Shown here piece by piece: positions 1-4,337 of a stretch of DNA of 9,448 bases. A program made the position numbers and the translations under genes. The DNA comes from CAVTAE01 sp051649365 (GTDB lineage: Bacteria; Deinococcota; Deinococci; Deinococcales; Trueperaceae). Every line of letters starts with the position of its first letter. Positions within the stretch are counted from its first letter, which is position 1. Where the stretch lies: positions 1 through 9,448 of the forward strand of contig JBOFGY010000271.1 of the NCBI GenBank assembly GCA_051649365.1, in the 5' to 3' direction. A model generated the notes under the pieces. That model was not told the origin of the DNA. It was given only the letters and a program-made list of their open reading frames with translations, and searched no databases.

Positions 1-138
1 TCCTGCGGCATCTTGCGCTCAGTTTATTGCGTCAAGACAAGCAGACAAAACTGGGCATCAAGGCTAAACGCCTCAAAGCTGGTTGGGATACTGCTTATCT
101 TGAAAAAATTCTGGGTATGGCCTAATGCGTTTGCCCTG
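1..138 (+). mobile_element. 3' end of an ISAs1-family-like insertion sequence (cut by window edge)
   Basis: The left edge holds the end of a transposase gene (stop at 123-125) followed by TGCGTTTGCCCTG, ending at 138. As I recall, ISAs1-family elements have terminal inverted repeats that start CAGGG, so the right end would read CCCTG; the CCCTG at 134-138, just after the transposase stop, fits that. The left end and any target duplication are outside or not identifiable, so the exact boundary is inferred. The element lies 117 bp before the malate synthase start, so it may affect that gene's upstream region. Confidence 0.5.
3..125 (+). CDS. ISAs1-family transposase, C-terminal fragment (5' part outside window)
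   Basis: Reading from base 3 gives 40 codons and a TAA stop. The peptide begins LRHLALSLLRQDKQTK and continues through GIKAKRLKAGWDTAYL to a short end. This matches the C-terminal tail I know from ISAs1/H-repeat-type DDE transposases, where a conserved LL(R/K)xD helix precedes a KR-x-A-GWD-x-x-YL motif. The catalytic DDE residues would lie upstream, outside the window, so whether the full gene is intact cannot be judged. A longer open frame at 13-246 overlaps it in another phase and has no recognisable content. I am fairly sure of the family from the motif but have not aligned it. Confidence 0.72.
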   Translation: MRHLALSLLRQDKQTKLGIKAKRLKAGWDTAYLEKILGMA

Positions 139-216
139 CTGCAAAGGGCTCAATGTCTTACGATGAAGCCACATCATAGTTATATGGGTGTTTTAAGGTC
201 CTATTGGTCTTTAGGG

Positions 217-222
217 TATAGT
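217..222 (+). promoter_or_regulatory. Possible -10 box for malate synthase (weak)
   Basis: TATAGT lies 33 bp before the aceB ATG and resembles a sigma-70 -10 hexamer. The best -35 partner at proper spacing is TTAAGG at 193-198 (18-bp spacer), which matches the consensus poorly. Nothing else in 139-255 looks like a gene or operator. Unlike the other genes here, aceB has no TAnnnT box right before its start. Confidence 0.2.
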
Positions 223-255
223 ACTGTGACATATAGCATGAAATGATAGCAGCCC

Positions 256-1815
256 ATGAATACGATGATTCAAATTAAAGGTTCACATGTGGATGTTACG
301 AACCAAATACTCACACAAGACGCACTAGCTTTCCTGACGGCTTTGCAGCGCGAATTTAATCCCATCCGTAAAGGCTTACTGCAACGCCGCCAGGAAGTTT
401 GGGCGAGACTCAAGGCAGGGGAGAGGCTCGACTTTCTGCCCCACACAAAATTCATCCGTGAAGGGTCTTGGAAAGTTGCGTCTGCACCCAAAGATTTGGA
501 TGACCGTCGCACCGAGATTACTGGACCCGCCGAGCGCAAGATGATGATTAATGCGCTGAATAGCGGTGCCAAAGTCTTTATGGCTGACCTCGAAGATTCC
601 ATGTCACCAACTTGGCAAAACGTCCTCGAGGGACAACAAAACCTCAGGGATGCAGTGCGTTGCACCTTAAACTTCACCTCACTCGAAGGGAAAGCATACA
701 AACTTAACGAGACCGTAGCGACGCTCGTGGTGCGCCCTCGAGGTTGGCACCTAGAAGAACGCCACTTGCAGCTTGATGGTGAAAACCTGTCGGGGAGTCT
801 CGTGGATTTTGGCTTGTACTTTTTCCACAATGCTCACGAACTCTTGAAGCGCGGTTCAGGGCCTTATTTCTATTTACCAAAAATGGAAAGCCATCTTGAG
901 ACCAGGCTCTGGAATGATGTGTTTGAGTTCGCACAGGATTATATGGGTATTCCGCGTGGCACAATTCGCGCGACGATGCTCATTGAGACTATTCCTGCTG
1001 CGTTTGAAATCGAAGAAATGCTCTATGAACTCAAAGACCACGCCGCAGGCTGTAATGCCGGACGTTGGGATTATATTTTTAGCTGCATCAAAAAATTTGC
1101 ACACGAAGGTGTGATTTTTCCAGACCGAGCTGGAATAACCATGACCGTGCCGTTTATGCGGGCCTATACTGAACTCCTCGTTCGCACCTGCCACAAACGC
1201 AGCGCACACGCGATTGGTGGCATGTCAGCTTTTATTCCGAGTCGCCGTGACCCCGAAGTTAATAAGCGTGCGATTGTTGCGGTGACAAAAGACAAAGAGC
1301 GCGAATCAAGCGATGGCTTTGATGGTACGTGGGTGGCCCACCCTGATCTCGTGCCAGTTGCGCTCAATGTATTTGGCAAAGTGCTAGGTGCAAAGCCCAA
1401 TCAAAAAGACAAACTGCGCGAAGATGTCAAGGTGGCGGGTTCGCAACTTATTGACTTCAAAATTCCTGATGCAATGGTTACAGAAGAGGGTGTCCGCAAT
1501 AATATTAGTGTAGGGTTGCAATATACGGCGCATTGGCTTTCAGGTTCGGGTGCTGTAGCAATTTTTAACCTTATGGAAGACGCGGCAACAGCGGAAATCT
1601 CGAGAGCCCAGTTGTGGCAGTGGGTTAATAGGGCAGTGAAGTTAGACGATGGCCGCGCCATGTCCGAAAGTCTTTACAAAACGATTAAAACAGAAGAAAT
1701 GCAAAAACTCATTGGACTAAAGAATTTGGAAGAAGCCTCGAGTCTTCTCAATCTGCTGGTATTGCAAGAAGACTTTAGTGAATTCTTGACAGTGCCTGCT
1801 TACGATAAGCTGTGA
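256..1815 (+). CDS. aceB: Malate synthase A
   Basis: Condenses glyoxylate with acetyl-CoA to malate, the second step of the cytosolic glyoxylate shunt. The 519 residues are close to the 533 of E. coli AceB. Visible motifs: RRTEITGP and a MADLEDS block at 109-115; VVRPRGWHLEERH with the expected catalytic Arg at 160; the family signature KDHAAGCNAGRWDYIF at 260-275; and LMEDAATAEISRAQLW with the expected catalytic base Asp442. The signature is unusual: bacterial enzymes normally read GLNCGRWDY, but here Leu is Cys266 and Cys is Ala268. The catalytic residues are present, so it is probably active. ATG 256 is the first start after in-frame stops (tga tag) at 244-249, and there is no Shine-Dalgarno sequence. 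No isocitrate lyase is nearby, so the gene appears to stand alone between an IS end and a non-coding gap. Confidence 0.96.
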   Translation: MNTMIQIKGSHVDVTNQILTQDALAFLTALQREFNPIRKGLLQRRQEVWARLKAGERLDFLPHTKFIREGSWKVASAPKDLDDRRTEITGPAERKMMINALNSGAKVFMADLEDSMSPTWQNVLEGQQNLRDAVRCTLNFTSLEGKAYKLNETVATLVVRPRGWHLEERHLQLDGENLSGSLVDFGLYFFHNAHELLKRGSGPYFYLPKMESHLETRLWNDVFEFAQDYMGIPRGTIRATMLIETIPAAFEIEEMLYELKDHAAGCNAGRWDYIFSCIKKFAHEGVIFPDRAGITMTVPFMRAYTELLVRTCHKRSAHAIGGMSAFIPSRRDPEVNKRAIVAVTKDKERESSDGFDGTWVAHPDLVPVALNVFGKVLGAKPNQKDKLREDVKVAGSQLIDFKIPDAMVTEEGVRNNISVGLQYTAHWLSGSGAVAIFNLMEDAATAEISRAQLWQWVNRAVKLDDGRAMSESLYKTIKTEEMQKLIGLKNLEEASSLLNLLVLQEDFSEFLTVPAYDKL

Positions 1816-2110
1816 TCTTTACAAGGCGTTCACGGATTCCAAATGAATGATCACAGAATTGCTGATGAAGTTTTGTCATTCGTAGGGGCGTATGGATATA
1901 AGCCCCTACTGCTCAATTCGCAATCAACGACGTTTAGAAAGGCTCTAAAAATCTTGTATGGAAATAGAATCCATAGTATTAAGGTGTTGTCTATGTGTCT
2001 TGAGTTTATCGCAGGGTGATTTGTTTTCTGCCATTCTAGAACTTGATTAGGTGAAGTGACGAAGCAGTACTCTTTTCATTAAGTGGTAGCAGGGGTCAGT
2101 GTGAGAGATA
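1816..2110. other. Non-coding gap after aceB
   Basis: These 295 bases separate aceB from the convergent methyltransferase gene. I see no ORF with recognisable content, no tRNA and no GC-hairpin followed by a T-run, so no clear intrinsic terminator for either gene. The only structure I can support is the palindrome at 1882-1909. The rest is A+T-richer sequence with many stops in all frames. Confidence 0.6.
1882..1909. repeat. REP-like palindrome GTAGGGGC...GCCCCTAC
   Basis: GTAGGGGC (1882-1889) and GCCCCTAC (1902-1909) are perfect 8-bp inverted copies around a 12-nt centre (gtatggatataa). The centre adds three more pairs (TAT/ATA) after one mismatch. It lies between the convergent ends of aceB and the methyltransferase gene. 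No T-run follows, so it is not a standard terminator. Similar GTAGGGGC palindromes recur as dispersed repeats in cyanobacterial and other genomes, as far as I recall; only one copy is in this window. Confidence 0.5.
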
Positions 2111-2782
2111 TCAAGCTTGCTTTTGCAAATACAAAACATCACCCTTGAACGTAAAAAAACCATGTCCTTCTGGCATAAGAGGTGTTAATGCCTTGATGAG
2201 CCAAGTGTAAATATCTTCAGCGTGTTCACTGCCCCCCTCGAGTTTTGCAATCACATTACTTTGTGTCATGAGGTAATTGGCAAGCGTCTCTGGCGTAAAG
2301 CTAATTTCGTTACTGTAAGTTTCATGTGAGGCAAACGCGAAGCCAAAGCGTTTCACGTCTTCAAGTGTGAAGGTTTCACTATTGCGTGGTGGTGAGTAAC
2401 GTTGCAAATAGACGTTTTTAGCGAAAGGTTCAAAGTCTGGATTTGCTTTCATCATGCTGGCAAAGTTGTTGCTGTAAATGACGAGCCAACCTTTGTCTTT
2501 TAAGCCTCGAGCAGCCTCGAGAAAAAACCTTTTGCGGTCAAACCAATGAAAGGCTAGAGATACGGTGATGAGGTCAAAGGTAGCATCGGGGAAGGGCAGT
2601 TGCTCGGCTGGAGACTGGACATAGTGAATGTTGGTTGTTTCTTCTTGTTTTGCAAATGTCAACATTTCTTCTGAAAGGTCAGTTCCTGTGACCTCTCGAG
2701 CGATGGCACTGAGAGCCCTGGTAGATTGTCCAGTTCCGCAAGCTACGTCGAGGGCAGAAGCTAAAGGGAACTCGAGCTTCAA
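2111..2782 (-). CDS. Class I SAM-dependent methyltransferase (Methyltransf_11 type), 5' end frameshifted
   Basis: A Rossmann-fold methyltransferase acting in the cytosol on an unknown small substrate. Numbering from the TTG at 2782, motif I is LDVACGTGQ (11-19), which binds S-adenosylmethionine; the acidic ribose-binding residue is Asp35 in GTDLSEEML; PFPDATFDLITVSLAFHW is the motif IV region, followed by a GLKDKGWLVIYS strand. The open frame starts at a TTG without a ribosome-binding site, and translating further upstream gives RPYFHPVVIEKIKAFL, a typical N-terminus of this family. The true start is therefore ATG 2874, and a one-base deletion near 2826-2829 separates the two parts. Repaired, the protein would be about 254 residues. 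Either the gene is a recent pseudogene or the sequence contains an error. The gene is divergent from nfuA and convergent with aceB. Confidence 0.8.
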   Translation of the reverse strand: MKLEFPLASALDVACGTGQSTRALSAIAREVTGTDLSEEMLTFAKQEETTNIHYVQSPAEQLPFPDATFDLITVSLAFHWFDRKRFFLEAARGLKDKGWLVIYSNNFASMMKANPDFEPFAKNVYLQRYSPPRNSETFTLEDVKRFGFAFASHETYSNEISFTPETLANYLMTQSNVIAKLEGGSEHAEDIYTWLIKALTPLMPEGHGFFTFKGDVLYLQKQA

Positions 2783-2874
2783 AAACGCTTTTATTTTCTC
2801 AATGACAACAGGGTGAAAATACGGACGCTGTTAGCGTAGCGTTCGGCAGCGGTAGCGTAAGAGAAGTAATTCAT
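2783..2874 (-). pseudogene. Out-of-frame 5' end of the methyltransferase gene
   Basis: From ATG 2874 the minus strand reads MNYFSYATAAERYANS, then goes out of phase (VRIFTLLSLRK, stop). The phase used by the main open frame reads stop-Q-RPYFHPVVIEKIKAFL from 2833 on. Joining YANS to RPYFHP gives the usual 'AERYA..RPYFHP' start of this methyltransferase family and needs exactly one extra base, for example AGCCGT where AGCGT is found. The main frame has no ATG, GTG or TTG between its TAA at 2831-2833 and TTG 2782, so without repair the first 30 or so residues are lost. Confidence 0.72.
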
Positions 2875-2880
2875 GATTAA

Positions 2881-2910
2881 AGTTTAACAAGAGCGGAAAT
2901 AAGCCGTCAG
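2881..2910 (-). promoter_or_regulatory. Promoter of the methyltransferase gene, near-leaderless
   Basis: On the minus strand a -10-like TAAACT (2881-2886) sits 6 nt before ATG 2874. An 18-bp spacer separates it from CTGACG (2905-2910), which matches 4 of 6 bases of TTGACA. Transcription would begin at or beside the ATG, and no Shine-Dalgarno sequence is present. This supports ATG 2874 as the original start. Confidence 0.42.
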
Positions 2911-2961
2911 CCCGTTGGTTTTTTACTGATAGCGGCTAGTCCCTCGAAGCTCCCTTTGAAA

Positions 2962-2973
2962 CTTGTATACAAG
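2962..2973. promoter_or_regulatory. Perfect 12-bp palindrome CTTGTATACAAG, candidate operator
   Basis: CTTGTATACAAG equals its own reverse complement. It lies in the 130-bp divergent gap between the methyltransferase gene and nfuA, centred about 37 bp before the nfuA ATG, where the -35 box should be. No good -35 hexamer exists there, so a bound regulator could either activate or block nfuA. The shape resembles TTGTATACAA sites of GntR/FadR-type regulators, but no regulator gene is in the window. It does not look like an IscR site. Confidence 0.4.
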
Positions 2974-2992
2974 AGACTCTTAAATCGGGTTA

Positions 2993-2998
2993 TATACT
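2993..2998 (+). promoter_or_regulatory. -10 box TATACT of nfuA, leaderless arrangement
   Basis: TATACT ends 6 nt before the nfuA ATG at 3005. With normal spacing the transcript would start at or next to the ATG, giving a leaderless mRNA. There is no purine-rich ribosome-binding site (the 6 nt are AGCCCC). No good -35 box is seen 16-18 bp upstream. Confidence 0.45.
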
Positions 2999-3004
2999 AG
3001 CCCC

Positions 3005-3583
3005 ATGTTGAACTTTACCGATACTGCTAAATCGCGCATTACGTCTTTTTTGGACGTGCAGCGCTCGCAAGGTGTGACCGCCCTCCGTGTTGCGGGTAAC
3101 CGCGCCGAATATAAACTCTGGCTCGTCAAAGAGAGTGACAAACAAGCCACCGACCACGTTTTTAAGATGGATGGTTTTGAGGTCTATATTGACCCATTAA
3201 GCTTTACCAATCTTTCAGGTGCAACTGTTGACTTTGTAGACAGTACCATGCAAAGTGGTTTTCGTATTTTTTACCCCAGCCCCACTTGGTCAGACCCACT
3301 CGAGCAACGTGTGCAAGATGTTTTAGATCAGCACATTAACCCTGGTGTGGCGGGGCATGGTGGCAGTGTTTCGCTCTCGAGAGTCGAAGGAGACACTGCC
3401 TACATTACGATGGGTGGTGGTTGCCAAGGGTGTGCGTCGTCGCAGCTTACCCTCAAGATGGGTGTCGAGTGGATGATCAAAGAAAATGTGCCTGAAATTC
3501 AAAATATAGTAGATGTAACAGACCATGATGCAGGTGAAAATCCTTATTATAATGATGAGCATGGGGAATCACCTGTGGCTTAA
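3005..3583 (+). CDS. nfuA: NfuA-type Fe-S cluster carrier (HesB-like plus NifU C-terminal domain)
   Basis: Cytosolic carrier that receives [4Fe-4S] clusters from the assembly machinery and passes them to client apoproteins. The 192 residues match E. coli NfuA (191). Residues 1 to about 95 form a degenerate A-type (HesB/IscA-like) domain with no cysteine at all, as is usual in NfuA. Residues about 100-175 form the NifU C-terminal domain, with the cluster-binding pair C140 and C143 in GGGCQGCASSQLTLK. The last 20 residues are an acidic tail. The start is ATG 3005, directly after a -10-like box and without a Shine-Dalgarno sequence. The gene is divergent from the methyltransferase gene and has no isc/suf neighbours. 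The YdiJ-type enzyme encoded downstream carries [4Fe-4S] clusters and could be a client, which is only an inference. Confidence 0.93.
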   Translation: MLNFTDTAKSRITSFLDVQRSQGVTALRVAGNRAEYKLWLVKESDKQATDHVFKMDGFEVYIDPLSFTNLSGATVDFVDSTMQSGFRIFYPSPTWSDPLEQRVQDVLDQHINPGVAGHGGSVSLSRVEGDTAYITMGGGCQGCASSQLTLKMGVEWMIKENVPEIQNIVDVTDHDAGENPYYNDEHGESPVA

Positions 3584-3669
3584 TTTTGTCGTGTAAACGT
3601 TTAGGAAATCATCGACGCGAAAACTTTCATCTGGCACTTTGTAAGCAACTTTTATTTTGTAAGTATATT

Positions 3670-3920
3670 TTATAGTGGGTCGGGTAACCAAACGTGCCTA
3701 TCCTCGGGAAATGCTAGCGGTGCAAAAGCTTCAGTGAACGCGTAAGTAACGCGGCGATTGTAGTCGCCGTTCGCAGGCTCTAGGGGTACCTTGAAAACTT
3801 TGGCTTTTACGTCGTAGACCCAATATTCGGGAATACCTGCTTCAGCGTAGTCATATAATTTACCACTTAATTATCGTCAGCAAGCGTCGTATCTGAAAGC
3901 GTCGTATCTGAAATTCCAAT
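3670..3920 (-). pseudogene. Uma2 (DUF820) family nuclease-like gene, C-terminal remnant
   Basis: Read on the minus strand, 3920-3873 gives IGISDTTL, a repeated SDTTL, then ADD. After a one-base shift at 3871-3872 the frame continues LSGKLYDYAEAGIPEYW, then VYDVKAKVFKVPLEP, and ends LAFPEDRHVWLPDPL with TAA at 3670-3672. The order '(E)xSDTTLaxD...K...YAeAGIpEYWvyD' is the C-terminal half of the Uma2/DUF820 family, a PD-(D/E)XK-like fold of unclear function that often occurs in many copies per genome. The nuclease Glu expected two residues before SD is Gly here. No N-terminal half lies upstream on this strand; sequence similarity stops near 3920, where a plus-strand Uma2 start begins. It is clearly non-functional. 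Confidence 0.72.
3882..3911. repeat. Two perfect tandem copies of a 15-bp unit
   Basis: AAGCGTCGTATCTGA occurs at 3882-3896 and again, without a gap, at 3897-3911. In the minus-strand Uma2 frame this duplicates five codons (SDTTL) of a conserved motif, so it arose inside that gene, probably by replication slippage. Confidence 0.9.
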
Positions 3921-4293
3921 ATGGTTTTGGAAGAAAAATCCCTCGAGCAACGCCGTCATAAACTTACTTATGAAGATGTTACTTTTATGGCAGAACATGG
4001 CTTGTTTGGTAGAACGAGGCTTGAGCTGCGAAACGGAGAACTTATCGAAATGTCACTGCAGAGGCCACCCCACGCCATTAAGCATGTCAGAACTTGTCGA
4101 AATAATGACGAGTATTTTCATAAGGCGCGCTAAAGTCGTTTCTCAGGTACCTTTGCGCTTGAGTCCTAATATGAACGACATCCATTTGCCAAATCCAGAT
4201 GTAATGCTCATCAAGCACAAACGCTACCGCAGTCACCCATTACCTGAAGATGTTTATGTAGTCAAGGATAGTCTAGCAGATTTCTCCTTGTGA
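3921..4293 (+). pseudogene. Uma2 (DUF820) family nuclease-like gene, N-terminal remnant with frameshift
   Basis: From ATG 3921 the protein reads LTYEDVTFMAEHGLFG and RLELRNGELIEMS to HAIKHVR, which is the standard Uma2 start. An extra base near 4089-4093 shifts the phase; in the next frame it continues LVEIMTSIFIRRAKVV, then SQVPLRLSP and HLPNPDVMLI, with the PD-(D/E)XK Asp in NPDV. The 3' end (EDVYVVKDSLADFSL, TGA at 4291-4293) is cut where the family has 'LVIEVSDSSLAYD', so the active-site Glu and Lys and the whole C-terminal third are missing. A C-terminal Uma2 piece lies head to head on the other strand. Either one gene was broken by an internal inversion, or two paralogues decayed side by side. 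The traces 'SDTTLADD' and 'DSLAD' in both pieces slightly favour two paralogues. Confidence 0.72.
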
Positions 4294-4326
4294 TTTGACT
4301 TCCGTTTTCTCCCTAGAACAACATGA

Positions 4327-4332
4327 CATACT
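4327..4332 (+). promoter_or_regulatory. -10-like CATACT before the YdiJ-type gene
   Basis: CATACT ends 5 nt before ATG 4338, in the same position as the nfuA box. It departs from TAnnnT at the first base, and the only TTGAC-like hexamer (TTGACT, 4295-4300) is 26 bp upstream, too far for a normal pair. No Shine-Dalgarno sequence precedes the ATG. I include it because of the shared pattern, with low confidence. Confidence 0.28.
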
Positions 4333-4337
4333 AAAGC

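Noticed and set aside
13..246. 77-codon plus-strand open frame at the left edge
   Set aside because: It overlaps the transposase end in another phase and has no recognisable content.
270..830. 186-codon minus-strand open frame
   Set aside because: It lies wholly inside aceB on the opposite strand; the Ser/Arg-rich composition is that of an antisense shadow.
3594..3603. TAAACGTTTA palindrome after nfuA
   Set aside because: Ten A+T-rich bases without a T-run; neither a terminator nor a convincing operator.
3587..3680. Minus-strand open stretch reading KVAYKVPDESFRVDDFLNV downstream of the Uma2 C-terminal remnant
   Set aside because: It might be another Uma2 fragment (YKIK-KVPDE resembles YDVKAKVFKVPLE nearby), but it is too short, lacks a start codon, and the similarity is too weak to call.
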